This document shows positions 9,352-18,089 of a stretch of DNA of 55,266 nucleotides, piece after piece (the stretch's first letter is position 1; every line of letters starts with the position of its first letter). The translations under genes and the position numbers were made by a program. The notes under the pieces are model-generated. The model was given only the letters and a program-made list of their open reading frames with translations. It did no database searches and was not told where the DNA came from. This DNA comes from DASPJQ01 sp035299065 (GTDB lineage: Bacteria; Bacteroidota; Bacteroidia; Flavobacteriales_D; UBA2798): contig DATGXI010000187.1 of NCBI GenBank assembly GCA_035299065.1, positions 1 through 55,266 of the forward strand, read 5' to 3'.

Positions 9352-10575
9352 ATGCGCTTTACACTTTATAAAAAACTAGTTTTGTCAACCCTGGCACTGG
9401 TTAGCATTAGCTCTGCAAAAGCCCAGGAAAATTCACTCACATTTGCTCCAAAAATAAATCTTGGATATTTTTTTCCCACGCAAAGCACATGCATTGCCGG
9501 GCAGGATTTCCTGCAGTCGTATAACATGACTCCGCTTTCATTCAGCCAGGTTGTATTGCAATCAGGTCAAATAAAAACCGTAATCATGCAGCATGGAGGC
9601 TATGGGTTTGAATTTTTTTACAACCGCAAAAAATCACTGGTTGAACACAATTGGTCGGTAGGCACGTCTTTTTTTGTTCAAAAACACCTGTATTCGCTTG
9701 ATGTGCCCGATTTCTTTTTCAAAGGCAGCACATGCAGCGCAATCATTGATTATTATAAATATTTAGCGTATAAATTAATTATTCGCAAGTACTGGACAAG
9801 TTCAAACGGGCGTGACATGTTTATTCAAATGGCAGGGGTGTATTCCAATAATTTTCGTACCAATGACAATACATGGATGCCACTAGATGCAATTAACAAC
9901 ACTGATTACACGGATGCAGGCAATGGCTATTTTGTAACCAACCACAGTATTTTAAAAGACAATTGGCTGGGCGAAATTGAAATTGGTTCAACCTTCAAAG
10001 ACATTGATCTTACCTGGAGCATAGGATTAACAGTTCCTTTTAAACAGTATATGTTTAAGTCTGATATTACGTATTACAATATGGGTGTTCCGGTAGGCAC
10101 AGTACAAACGCGCGAGTCGCAGGTTGGTGCATGGTTAAACATTGCCGTACCACTTGAAATAAAATCATGGACCAAAAAACCAAAAAAACCAAAGGAGCCA
10201 AAAATTGTAGAACCATTGGTAAAACCAGATGTGGTGGTTAATGAACGCAAGTCGACCGTACAACATACCTACACGACAAAAAGTGAGTCGGTTATTATTG
10301 AAATTTTTGACAATGCCAGTGCCGATGGTGATACCGCTTCGCTCTACTTTAATGATACCTGGATTCTTGAAAAATATCCAATTAACAAGGAACCAAAGCA
10401 ATTGACCATTGAGTTAAAACCCGGCCAGAATGACCTTTTGCTTTATGCCATTAGCCTGGGTATAACCCCACCCAATACAGCGGCCATACGCATTATTGAC
10501 GGGGACAGGGAAAAAATGTTTGTGTTAAACTCTGATTATAACCGTTGTGGATCAATCAGGTTTTACCGGGAGTAA
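9352..10575 (+). CDS. Exported barrel-like protein with a C-terminal beta-sandwich-like domain
   Basis: 407 residues. A signal peptide ends at about residue 25 (SSAKAQ). Residues about 30-270 have alternating amphipathic strands ending in aromatic residues, which suggests a membrane barrel. A Lys/Pro linker (KKPKKPKEPK, about 275-284) separates it from a C-terminal domain of about 110 residues with the pattern IEIFDN...DGDTASLYFN, then a run of LTIELKPGQNDLLLYA, and a final GSIRFYRE. I have seen this last module in other Bacteroidota secreted proteins but know no name for it. It lies 49 bases after the Fe-S gene on the same strand and could be cotranscribed. The function is unknown. Confidence 0.7.
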   Translation: MRFTLYKKLVLSTLALVSISSAKAQENSLTFAPKINLGYFFPTQSTCIAGQDFLQSYNMTPLSFSQVVLQSGQIKTVIMQHGGYGFEFFYNRKKSLVEHNWSVGTSFFVQKHLYSLDVPDFFFKGSTCSAIIDYYKYLAYKLIIRKYWTSSNGRDMFIQMAGVYSNNFRTNDNTWMPLDAINNTDYTDAGNGYFVTNHSILKDNWLGEIEIGSTFKDIDLTWSIGLTVPFKQYMFKSDITYYNMGVPVGTVQTRESQVGAWLNIAVPLEIKSWTKKPKKPKEPKIVEPLVKPDVVVNERKSTVQHTYTTKSESVIIEIFDNASADGDTASLYFNDTWILEKYPINKEPKQLTIELKPGQNDLLLYAISLGITPPNTAAIRIIDGDREKMFVLNSDYNRCGSIRFYRE

Positions 10576-10706
10576 CGCTAAACGGTAAAAAACAACCGTT
10601 GCTTAAAAATGGCGCTTGCTTTACAGCCAATTATACCAAAATGTATAACTTCATTTGAACCAATTACGAATAAGGCTGTACCAGTTTTTAAATTAAAACA
10701 ACGTTT

Positions 10707-11204
10707 ATGCGCAGGTTAATCTTTACATCGGTTTTTGTCATGGTTATGGCAAGTCCATTCAATTATTCATATGCAGGTACCAATGGCCAGGAGCCTGTGG
10801 TACAAAAAAAGGACAATGAGAGTGCCGAGGCAAGTACCATAAACCAGCTTGACGCTAAAAAACGCAGGATTGGTACCTGGGAATTTTACTGGGACGATGA
10901 AAATACACTTGTTTCAAGCGTTGGAAAATTCAAACGCGGTAAACAGGTGGGCACCTGGAAATATTATAACCAGGACGGGAAACTTGAGCGTGTTGAATAC
11001 AATAAGTGGTATACCCGCAAAATTAAAACTGAACAATATCATCCAAACGGTCAATTGCAAAAACACGGCTACGCAAAAGTCAAAATAGGTAAGGAGTATG
11101 TGGATTATTACTGGTTTGGTAGTTGGAAATGTTATGACGAAGCCGGCAAGTACACAAAAACCGAAGTGTATAAGCACGGTGAGTGCAGCAATTGTGCGAA
11201 TTAA
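10707..11204 (+). CDS. Exported MORN-variant repeat protein
   Basis: 165 residues with a signal peptide of about 23 residues (ending YSYAG). The body contains repeats of the MORN_2 kind, for example GTWEFYWDDE, GKFKRGKQVGTWKYYNQDGKLE, and YHPNGQLQKHG. Such repeats form extended beta-hairpin surfaces in many secreted Bacteroidota proteins of unknown role. The ATG at 10707-10709 is used. A short hairpin without a T-run follows the previous gene near 10581-10600, so it may have a separate transcript. No partner can be inferred from the neighbours. Confidence 0.65.
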   Translation: MRRLIFTSVFVMVMASPFNYSYAGTNGQEPVVQKKDNESAEASTINQLDAKKRRIGTWEFYWDDENTLVSSVGKFKRGKQVGTWKYYNQDGKLERVEYNKWYTRKIKTEQYHPNGQLQKHGYAKVKIGKEYVDYYWFGSWKCYDEAGKYTKTEVYKHGECSNCAN

Positions 11205-11213
11205 TCAATTTGC

Positions 11214-11239
11214 AATTATCAATTAGCGCATTGATAATT
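11214..11239. repeat. Perfect 10-bp inverted repeat between convergent genes
   Basis: AATTATCAAT (11214-11223) and ATTGATAATT (11230-11239) form a perfect stem with a six-base loop TAGCGC. It sits between the convergent stops at 11204 and 11242 and could terminate both transcripts, although it lacks a clear T-run. Closely related sequence recurs at about 32280-32310, so it is also a dispersed intergenic repeat. Confidence 0.6.
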
Positions 11240-11241
11240 CA

Positions 11242-11646
11242 TCAAATCAACTTAACACTGAACTTAGCTGCCATTTTCTTCACCTGCTCATCACTTATTG
11301 CATGAACATTTTTATGGCCATGCCTGTTTTCAACGGTAACCACATGCACAGCATAATTGTGTTCAGCCGCTAATTTAAAATACGGTTCCATTTCCCATTC
11401 CAGTGAAAACACATTGTCCAGTATGATTTTTGGCAACGCGTTTTTCATGGCATGCATCACATTGCTTTCACAGGCTTTATACGCTAAATGGTTCTGGTCA
11501 AATTTGAAATCGTATTCACCTTTTTCATTCGTAAAATAATCGTCAATGCTGTAAACCGGATACTTTCCTTCTTCCGAAATTAATTTTGCCAGGGTTGACT
11601 TACCACTACCGGGCAGACCTCTTAATATGATTAATGATAATTGCAT
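11242..11646 (-). CDS. Small P-loop kinase-like ATPase of the N4BP2L1 type
   Basis: 134 residues. Walker A GLPGSGKST at residues 10-18, then SIDDYF with D35-D36 as the likely base-activating acidic pair, and IILDN near 76, a Walker-B-like strand. The pattern ILRGLPGSGKST..SIDDYF, then a Tyr/Phe-rich segment, then IILDN followed by WEMEPY, matches the NEDD4-binding-protein-2-like 1 family of predicted polynucleotide or small-molecule kinases (AAA_33). The substrate is unknown. The protein lacks any extra domain. The ATG at 11644-11646 starts two residues before the first beta strand. It lies 44 bases beyond the end of the upstream gene on the same strand, so cotranscription is possible. Confidence 0.75.
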   Translation of the reverse strand: MQLSLIILRGLPGSGKSTLAKLISEEGKYPVYSIDDYFTNEKGEYDFKFDQNHLAYKACESNVMHAMKNALPKIILDNVFSLEWEMEPYFKLAAEHNYAVHVVTVENRHGHKNVHAISDEQVKKMAAKFSVKLI

Positions 11647-11690
11647 TTGTTTTTTCAGGATCCGTGTTTTAGTTGGTTGAACCCCGGTTA

Positions 11691-13022
11691 CTATTTCTCC
11701 GATTTATATGTCCAACTGATTTTTCCGTTAGCAGGATCAATTTCCATGGCCGATTTTTGACCTGTATTAAGGCTTATAACAAGCCTTTCGTTTATCAATA
11801 AAATGTCAAACCGCGGATTCTCTTCCTTTTTTTCAAGTTGTGAAAATGGTTTTTCCTGTGTTGGAATACGTTTCCATAATTGTTTTCCGCTTAATCCATA
11901 CCGTGCCAGTATGCGTGGTGAATTTTCCAGTAAGTTTTCTTTGTAGTAAATAACAAAGCTTGTGTCGTCCCAGGTAATAAATGCTGGGTCAAAAAAAGCA
12001 TTTTTTGCGGGAATACTGTCAATGGAATTTACAAGGTGGTAGTGGGTGTAATATTGTTTTTGTTTTTTATATTCATTATAGCTTCCGGGCATAAAAAAAC
12101 CAACGCGTTCATAAGGAGCAATTTTTTGATTCACACGCAATACGTGCTTTTTGTCATTGCTGCCGGTGGCTATAAAAAAGTATTTGGCTGTTTTTTCAGT
12201 TTCTTTGGTGTTCCTTACCTCTTCGCGTTTCACAAATTTGTTTTTTGCCGGGTAATAATAATACTCATCGCCAAGCGCACTTTTAACCTCAAGGTAATCC
12301 TGTTCATTTGTATTGGCATTGATGTATGCCCTGGCTTCGGCTATTTGTTCACCCAGTAATTTTTCAAAAGTTGCATTGTTGATGATGACTTTGCCCGTAT
12401 AAATATTGCGTGCCACAAGTCCACCGTTTTTAGGTGTAAAAAATATGGTATCGCCAATTACACGACCGCCATTAAACAAATCCCATGATGAAGCAACGGT
12501 TTCGCCCGATTTATGTTCTTTCACGTAAATTTCGGTGTACAGTACCTTTTTTGTTTTCGCATCAAGAATGGATAATACGTTCCTGTTTTTTTCGTAATTG
12601 TAATTCTCATCGTCCAGCTGCCAAATCACGCCACCTTTTGATCCTGTGGCGTAAAATGTTTGCTGTGTATAGGATAATTTCCAGTCGCTTGAGCCGGTTT
12701 TGCTGTCAGTACCACCCGAACGGCCCGAAAAAGCAATAATAATGGGCACAATTATTCCACTTAAAATACCCATGAAAATAATAACCACAATCATGCAGCC
12801 AAGCCGGCTTACGCGTTTAACAACCTGCCCATCGGGGGTATAAGCGGTTTGTGAAGGAGTAATTACATGCGTTGGATTAAATGTTTTTATAAAGTTACCA
12901 AGGTCAAGTTTTGGTTTTTCCAATACAATGCGCGAGTGGCAATACCTGCATTTGTATTCACTTTCTTCAACTTTGATGAGGTCGGCAGCACCGCACTGGT
13001 TGCATATAACAGTTTTGGCCAT
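11691..13022 (-). CDS. Zinc-ribbon membrane protein with an extracytoplasmic propeller-like region
   Basis: 443 residues. The N-terminus has a zinc ribbon, CNQC (C7, C10) and CRYC (C25, C28). One strongly hydrophobic segment lies at about 73-98. The remainder (about 115-443) consists of beta-rich repeats ending in a PQQ-propeller-like strand (AMEIDPANGKISWTY), with DAKTKKVLY, GGLVARNIYTGKVI and ARYGLSGKQLWKRI as further blade-like segments. The likely topology is a cytoplasmic ribbon and a periplasmic sensor or scaffold domain; the role is unknown. It sits 69 bases from the LptF/G-like gene on the same strand. Confidence 0.7.
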   Translation of the reverse strand: MAKTVICNQCGAADLIKVEESEYKCRYCHSRIVLEKPKLDLGNFIKTFNPTHVITPSQTAYTPDGQVVKRVSRLGCMIVVIIFMGILSGIIVPIIIAFSGRSGGTDSKTGSSDWKLSYTQQTFYATGSKGGVIWQLDDENYNYEKNRNVLSILDAKTKKVLYTEIYVKEHKSGETVASSWDLFNGGRVIGDTIFFTPKNGGLVARNIYTGKVIINNATFEKLLGEQIAEARAYINANTNEQDYLEVKSALGDEYYYYPAKNKFVKREEVRNTKETEKTAKYFFIATGSNDKKHVLRVNQKIAPYERVGFFMPGSYNEYKKQKQYYTHYHLVNSIDSIPAKNAFFDPAFITWDDTSFVIYYKENLLENSPRILARYGLSGKQLWKRIPTQEKPFSQLEKKEENPRFDILLINERLVISLNTGQKSAMEIDPANGKISWTYKSEK

Positions 13023-13091
13023 ACTTAAAATTTCACGTAATGTTCAGTTTTTTTCTTGTAAATCACTTGTACAATTGGTTGTTTTTTTTAA

Positions 13092-14156
13092 TTACCTGCG
13101 TGCCCACCTGTAAAAAAATATGGCCACAATTGAAAAAACAATGTTTGGTATCCATGCAGCAACTAAAGGTGACATGCCAGCATTTGTTGCAGCAGTATCA
13201 AATATTTTAATCATAAAAATATACAGCATGGCAACCAGTAAGCCAATCATAATGTGTGCGCCTGTTCCGCCTCTTGTTTTGCGGCACGAAACACACACGG
13301 CAATAATGGTAAGAATATATGTGGCCATGGGGTTGGCTGTGCGTTTATGCAATTCACTTTCGTATGCTATTATTTCTTCATTTCCCCGCTCGCGTTCCTT
13401 TTTCACATAGTCTCTCAACTCAAAGCTATTCATGGTGCTGGCCCATTCACTGCGCAGCCCAAAATCATTGATGGTAAAAGTAAGGGTGGTGTCAAGTTTT
13501 GCACCTGACCTGATTTCTTCATGGTCCTTGTAAATCTTTCGCTGGAAATAATCTTCAAAACGCCATTTCTTTGAGAGTGAGTCTACATAGGCACGAGAGG
13601 CATAAAACACCGACTCCAGCCTGTCGCCATTCCATTTTTCCATCCACATTTGGTCTACTTTACCCTCATAGTAACTGCTTATAAAAGCGGTTAGGTTTTT
13701 ATCCATTTCCCTGTGAACACGTGTAAACGTATTTTTATTCCACATGTACCGGGCTTCAAATTCCATGAGGGTTTTATTGGCTTTTGGTAGAAGAAAATGG
13801 TTGGCATAAAGTGAAATGGAAGTAAGTATGGTTGCTGCAACAAAATACGGTCGCAAAAACCGCGGAAAACTAACTCCGCTGCTAAGTATGGCTATGACCT
13901 CGCTGTTTTGGGCCAGTTTCGAGGTAAAAAATATGACTGCAATAAAAATAATGAGAAAGCTAAACAGGTTGCTGAAAAAATAAAAGAAATTAACGTAGTA
14001 ATCAAAAATAATGGCTTTCAGGGGAGGTTTTGTGCGAAGGAAATCCTCAACCCTTTCGCTAATATCAAACACTATGGCAATGGTCATAATGAGCAAAAGA
14101 ATGAACACAAATGTGCCAAGAAATTTTTTGATGATATATTTATCGAGTTTTTTCAA
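13092..14156 (-). CDS. LptF/LptG-family permease (YjgP/YjgQ)
   Basis: 354 residues. Membrane part of the LptB2FG transporter that extracts LPS from the inner membrane. The N-terminal MKKLDKYIIKKFLGTF is the usual LptF/G opening, followed by transmembrane segments at about 12-35, 55-77 and 98-120. A periplasmic beta-jellyroll region (about 130-265) follows, then three C-terminal segments. The segment SSGVSFPRFLRP matches the coupling-helix region. The start codon is TTG (14154-14156). No ATG occurs before the middle of the first membrane helix, so TTG is well supported. Bacteroidota commonly place such a gene beside tgt, as here. Whether it is LptF or LptG cannot be decided by eye. Confidence 0.88.
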   Translation of the reverse strand: MKKLDKYIIKKFLGTFVFILLLIMTIAIVFDISERVEDFLRTKPPLKAIIFDYYVNFFYFFSNLFSFLIIFIAVIFFTSKLAQNSEVIAILSSGVSFPRFLRPYFVAATILTSISLYANHFLLPKANKTLMEFEARYMWNKNTFTRVHREMDKNLTAFISSYYEGKVDQMWMEKWNGDRLESVFYASRAYVDSLSKKWRFEDYFQRKIYKDHEEIRSGAKLDTTLTFTINDFGLRSEWASTMNSFELRDYVKKERERGNEEIIAYESELHKRTANPMATYILTIIAVCVSCRKTRGGTGAHIMIGLLVAMLYIFMIKIFDTAATNAGMSPLVAAWIPNIVFSIVAIFFYRWARR

Positions 14157-14172
14157 TCTCAGATTTTATTTG

Positions 14173-14260
14173 GTCACGCATTACACAGATTACGCAGATT
14201 TTTTTGGGTAATTAATTAATCCTCTTGAATCTAATCCGTGTAATTCGTGAAATCCGTGGC
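14173..14260. repeat. Imperfect palindromic intergenic repeat (CACAGATTACGCAGAT type), copy 1
   Basis: The left half (cattacacagattacgcag) and the reverse complement of the right half (gatttcacgaattacacgga) are related, so the element is a long imperfect inverted repeat around an AT-rich centre. It lies between tgt and the LptF/G gene. A second, related element is at 39143-39219 upstream of clpB. Repeats with this wording are common in Bacteroidota intergenic regions; the function is unknown. Confidence 0.65.
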
Positions 14261-14268
14261 TCATTTTT

Positions 14269-15399
14269 TTATAATCGTGTTTTTACCTTTTCAACCATTT
14301 CTTTTTTCCAGTCAGCAAAACTCCCATCGGTGATTTTTTCTCTTGCGGTATTTACCAGCCACAAATAAAAAGCCAGGTTGTGCAAGGTGGCAATTTGCGC
14401 GCCAAGCATTTCTTTAGCAATCATTAAATGCCTTACATACGCTTTGCTGTACAATTCATCCACGTGGCTTGCGCCTCCTTCTTCAATGGGCGAAAAATCA
14501 TCTTTCCATTTTTCGTTGCGTATATTGATAATTCCGTTTTTTGTAAACAACATGCCGTTCCTGGCATTTCGGGTTGGCATTACACAATCAAACATATCAA
14601 TTCCCAGTGCAATGCTTTCTAAAATATTTGCCGGTGTTCCAACGCCCATCAGGTAACGTGGCTTATCAGCCGGTAGTATTTCTGTCACAAGGGCAGTACA
14701 TTCGTACATTTCATTTTCAGGTTCACCAACGCTTAACCCGCCAATGGCATTTCCTTCGCAACCCTGGTCGGCAATAAATTTGGCCGAATCTTTTCGTAAA
14801 TCACTGTAAACACTGCCCTGCACAATGGGAAAAAGTGTTTGGTTATACCCGTAAAGCGGTTCAGTTGTTTTAAAATGGCTCACACAGCGTTTTAACCAGC
14901 GGTGGGTAAGGTCCATGCTTTTTTTGGCATATTTGTGTTCGCACGGGTAGGGTGTACATTCATCAAAAGCCATTATTATATCAGCACCAATAACACGTTG
15001 TATGTCCATGGCATTTTCGGGTGTAAACAAATGTTTGCTTCCGTCAATGTGTGATTTAAACGTTACACCTTCTTCTTTTATTTTGCGGTTATTTGCCAGT
15101 GAAAAAACCTGGTAGCCTCCACTGTCGGTCAAAATTGGTTTTTTCCACGAGTTAAACTTATGCAATCCACCGGCTTTTTTCAAAACGTCCAATCCCGGTC
15201 TTAAATAAAGATGGTATGTATTTCCTAAAATAATTTGCGCTTTTACATCATTTAACAATTCAGGTTGGTGAACACCCTTAACGGTGCCCTGGGTTCCCAC
15301 CGGCATAAATATGGGTGTTTGAATGGTTCCGTGATCGGTTACAATGGTGCCCGTACGTGCTTTTGTTCGCGAATCGGTTTTTTCTAAGGTAAATCGCAT
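14269..15399 (-). CDS. tgt: tRNA-guanine(34) transglycosylase
   Basis: Exchanges G34 of GUN-anticodon tRNAs for the queuosine precursor. The 376-residue protein shows TDSGGYQVFS (nucleophile and substrate loop, near 91), MAFDECTPYPCE near 139, GGLSVGEP near 220, and MGVGTP followed by DMFDCVMPTRNARNG (catalytic Asp region, near 264). The C-terminal zinc site of E. coli Tgt (CxCxxC plus His) is altered: the corresponding segment reads GGASHVDELYSKAY with no Cys, while TLHNL retains the His. This is probably a lineage variant and not a defect, because all catalytic motifs are intact. The start is the ATG at 15397-15399; TATCTTTA on the minus strand at 15431-15424 is a possible -7 element. Confidence 0.95.
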   Translation of the reverse strand: MRFTLEKTDSRTKARTGTIVTDHGTIQTPIFMPVGTQGTVKGVHQPELLNDVKAQIILGNTYHLYLRPGLDVLKKAGGLHKFNSWKKPILTDSGGYQVFSLANNRKIKEEGVTFKSHIDGSKHLFTPENAMDIQRVIGADIIMAFDECTPYPCEHKYAKKSMDLTHRWLKRCVSHFKTTEPLYGYNQTLFPIVQGSVYSDLRKDSAKFIADQGCEGNAIGGLSVGEPENEMYECTALVTEILPADKPRYLMGVGTPANILESIALGIDMFDCVMPTRNARNGMLFTKNGIINIRNEKWKDDFSPIEEGGASHVDELYSKAYVRHLMIAKEMLGAQIATLHNLAFYLWLVNTAREKITDGSFADWKKEMVEKVKTRL

Positions 15400-15482
15400 G
15401 CTATTGTTGAAAAGTATTGGTGGTAAAGATATGATTTTACCCCCTACAAGTTTTTTTTGTATGCTTAATTTGCAAAGTAATT

Positions 15483-16598
15483 GTGTTGAAAGAAATTATC
15501 CTATATAGCTTTTTCGGGATCGCTGGTATACAGCTGTTTTATTTCCTGTTTTTGTACATACGCCTGCTGTTTCATAAGGATCCCCCGGTTAAGCTCCAAA
15601 CCGATTTGCCCCCTGTTACGGTATTGGTTTGTGCCCGGGCCGAAGCAAAAAACATCATGGAGCTGGTACCCATCCTTTACAAACAGGATTATCCAAATTT
15701 CGAGGTGTTGATTGTAAATGATCGCTCCTGGGATGACACCAAGGAAATTCTGGAGGCGTTAAAAATCAAATTTCCGCAATTGCGTTTTATTGACGTAGAA
15801 GAAAACGAACGCCACCATTTTTCGGGGAAAAAAATGGCCCTGACGCTTGGTATAAAAGGCGCAACACATGAAACCATTGTGTTTACCGATGCTGATTGCC
15901 GTCCCATGTCCAATCAATGGTTAAAGCACATTGTTAGTGGCTACTCCCAGGGAAAAACAATTGTTTTGGGTTATTCGCCTTATAAAAAACGCAAAGGATT
16001 TTTAAATTGCCTTATTCGTTTTGACACGTATGCCATTGCTATGAATTATTTTTCAATGGCAAAAGCCGGTATGCCTTATATGGGTGTTGGACGTAACATG
16101 AGTTATACAAAAACCCAGCATTTTGCCAAGGGCGGTTTCAGGCATCATTACCACATAGCCTCGGGCGATGACGATATTTTTGTAAATCAAAATGCCGATA
16201 AAACCAATACCGCATTGGTGTTGCATCCTGAGAGTCACACTGAAAGTTTTCCAGAAACAACCTATGCTGACTGGAAACGCCAAAAAATCAGGCACATGAC
16301 CAGTGCAAGTATGTACAAAACCAAACATAAACTCATTTTGGGATTGTATAGTTTAAGCCTTGTATTGTTTTATACCCTGTTAGCCTTAACCTTGCTTTTG
16401 AACAAAACCCTCTTGATTTCTTTAACCATTTTTGGGATTCGCACAGTGTTTCAAATAGTTACTTTTAGTGGGGCAAGCAAATGGCTTGGAAATAAAGGAA
16501 TTGCCATTTTGGCCCCCTTTTATGAGATAATTGTGGTAACTTTAAACGCAGGTTTTTATTACCGCTCACTTTTTGCTAAAAAAAGTAAATGGAACTAG
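15483..16598 (+). CDS. Membrane-anchored family 2 glycosyltransferase
   Basis: 371 residues. An N-terminal membrane helix (about 5-28) precedes a GT-A domain with VTVLVCARAEAKN near 45, VLIVNDRSWDDT near 75 (nucleotide-binding Asp) and the DxD-like TDADCRP near 135. GDDDIF near 218 is the acidic acceptor motif. A QxxRH-like sequence, KRQKIRHMTSAS near 263, is followed by two or three C-terminal membrane helices. This is the plan of processive or lipid-linked GT2 enzymes; donor and acceptor are unknown. The start is GTG at 15483, followed by a TTG codon; no ATG is near. The gene overlaps the sigma-factor gene by 10 bases, implying coupled translation. Confidence 0.85.
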   Translation: MLKEIILYSFFGIAGIQLFYFLFLYIRLLFHKDPPVKLQTDLPPVTVLVCARAEAKNIMELVPILYKQDYPNFEVLIVNDRSWDDTKEILEALKIKFPQLRFIDVEENERHHFSGKKMALTLGIKGATHETIVFTDADCRPMSNQWLKHIVSGYSQGKTIVLGYSPYKKRKGFLNCLIRFDTYAIAMNYFSMAKAGMPYMGVGRNMSYTKTQHFAKGGFRHHYHIASGDDDIFVNQNADKTNTALVLHPESHTESFPETTYADWKRQKIRHMTSASMYKTKHKLILGLYSLSLVLFYTLLALTLLLNKTLLISLTIFGIRTVFQIVTFSGASKWLGNKGIAILAPFYEIIVVTLNAGFYYRSLFAKKSKWN

Positions 16599-17221
16599 AC
16601 GAAAATAACTTACCCCTCGATCCCTTAGAGAACCTCTCTTACAAGGCCCGTTATGATTACGACCTTGTGCAAAAAGCACGTACGGGTGATCAAAATTCCT
16701 TTGCCGAATTAATGGACCGTTACCGCGACTCCATTTATTTCATGTTGTTGAAAATGGTGCAGAATAAGGATGATGCTGATGATTTGACCATTGAGGCATT
16801 TGGTAAAGCATTTAACCGCCTTGATTTATATACCCCAAATTTTGCGTTCAGTACCTGGTTGTTTAAAATTGCTTCTAACAATGCCATTGATTTCATCAGG
16901 CGTAAAAAGAAAAACACAATAAGCATTGACCAGGCTATGGGAGGCGATGATGGTGATGAAATGTACATGGATTTAAAGTCTGATGCATTAACACCAGAGG
17001 AACTTTCTATCAAGGAGCAAAAAATGAAAATCATGCGAAACGTGGTTCAAAAATTAAAACCCCGTTACAGGCAATTGGTTGAAATGCGTTATTTCGAGCA
17101 GTTATCATACGAAGAAATTTCAGAAAAACTGGAATTGCCATTAGGAACAGTTAAGGCGCAATTGTTCAGGGCGCGCGATTTACTTTTCGAGATTCTAAAG
17201 GGCAGCAAGGAAAACATTTAA
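16589..17221 (+). CDS. ECF-type sigma-70 family RNA polymerase sigma factor
   Basis: 210 residues. Sigma region 2 spans about residues 26-107 (FAELMDRYRDSIYFM, DDADDLTIEAFGKAF, FSTWLFKIASNNAIDFIRRK). Region 4 spans about 153-202 with a helix-turn-helix (LSYEEISEKLELPLGTVKAQLFRARDLL, split here as two helices). There is an acidic linker between them and no sigma region 1 or 3, as in ECF factors. No anti-sigma gene follows; the next gene is a barrel protein after 158 bases. The ATG at 16589 lies inside the upstream glycosyltransferase gene, whose stop is at 16596-16598. Its regulon cannot be inferred. Confidence 0.88.
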   Translation: MELDENNLPLDPLENLSYKARYDYDLVQKARTGDQNSFAELMDRYRDSIYFMLLKMVQNKDDADDLTIEAFGKAFNRLDLYTPNFAFSTWLFKIASNNAIDFIRRKKKNTISIDQAMGGDDGDEMYMDLKSDALTPEELSIKEQKMKIMRNVVQKLKPRYRQLVEMRYFEQLSYEEISEKLELPLGTVKAQLFRARDLLFEILKGSKENI

Positions 17222-17379
17222 GAAGTTCGATTTTCGGATCAAGCCGTGTTTAAATTATACGCTTTACTTCAAAATCTGAATTAAATCAGTAATTCAGCGT
17301 ACTTTTTCCTCAATTTTACGTTATATCTTTACGTTAACCAAAAATCATATATCACTTTATCCAAATCGCTCTATCTAAC

Positions 17380-18051
17380 ATGATATCAAAGCCCATATTA
17401 GTTCTTGTATTTACATGCTTGTTTGTGGGCCATTCAGGCGCCCAAATGTGGGAGCGTGGCAAAAAGAATTTTTTTGTAGAACCTGAAGGCAGTGTGAATT
17501 TCTCCAATTATAAAAAAAGCGCTTATACCGGTAACAAGTATGGCATGTCGTTTGGGTTAAGTGGCGGTAAAATTTTCAGCGGGTTTATTAAAACCGGTTT
17601 GGTTTATCGCTACAATCAACATTCAATTGGAACGTGGGACAGTGTGGCACTTACCCATTCAACCGTACCGCGACAGTATGCCGGAGCAAAAGCTGAATTA
17701 ATGTTTCCTTTCCTTCGTTTTAATTTAGGCAAGTCAAACCGGTATGAGTGTAAAACGCTCACTAATTTTTTAGCATTAGGCCCCGAGTTTGGTTTTAACT
17801 TTGGTGCTACCAATACCCGGTATACCATAAACTCAACCGAATTTATGTTGAATGCTTCATGGCTTTTCCTGATAAAAAATAGCGGCAGCAATAAAAAACA
17901 AGCCGCTAACGATGTTTATTTTTCAATCAACATGAAACACGGTCAAACACCTTTTTCACAACGTGCAGGTGGTGGCCAAAAGTTTTATTCAACCTATTGG
18001 GGTGTTTCCATTCTTTGGGTTAAGTACAAAACCGGCAATTGGTTAAGGTGA
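17380..18051 (+). CDS. Small exported barrel-like protein
   Basis: 223 residues with a signal peptide ending at about 22 (HSGAQ). The rest alternates short strands with turns (FVEPEGSVNFSNY, GMSFGLSGGK, FIKTGLVYRYNQ, YSTYWGVSILWVKYK), like an eight-strand outer-membrane barrel. I recognise no named family. The ATG at 17380 is preceded by TATCTTTA (17324-17331), close to the -7 consensus. The last 24 codons recur in decayed form at 31168-31239 (61 of 72 bases identical by hand alignment), and a second segment (17829-17852) recurs at 31143-31166. This places the gene at the left border of the stress-gene block. Confidence 0.7.
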   Translation: MISKPILVLVFTCLFVGHSGAQMWERGKKNFFVEPEGSVNFSNYKKSAYTGNKYGMSFGLSGGKIFSGFIKTGLVYRYNQHSIGTWDSVALTHSTVPRQYAGAKAELMFPFLRFNLGKSNRYECKTLTNFLALGPEFGFNFGATNTRYTINSTEFMLNASWLFLIKNSGSNKKQAANDVYFSINMKHGQTPFSQRAGGGQKFYSTYWGVSILWVKYKTGNWLR

Positions 18052-18089
18052 TTTTAAAGAAACCCAGTTCGCTGTTAAATAAGATAAGT

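Noticed and set aside
10581..10600. Short AACGGT/ACCGTT hairpin after the barrel gene at 9352
   Set aside because: Only 6 bp with no T-run, so too weak to be called a terminator.
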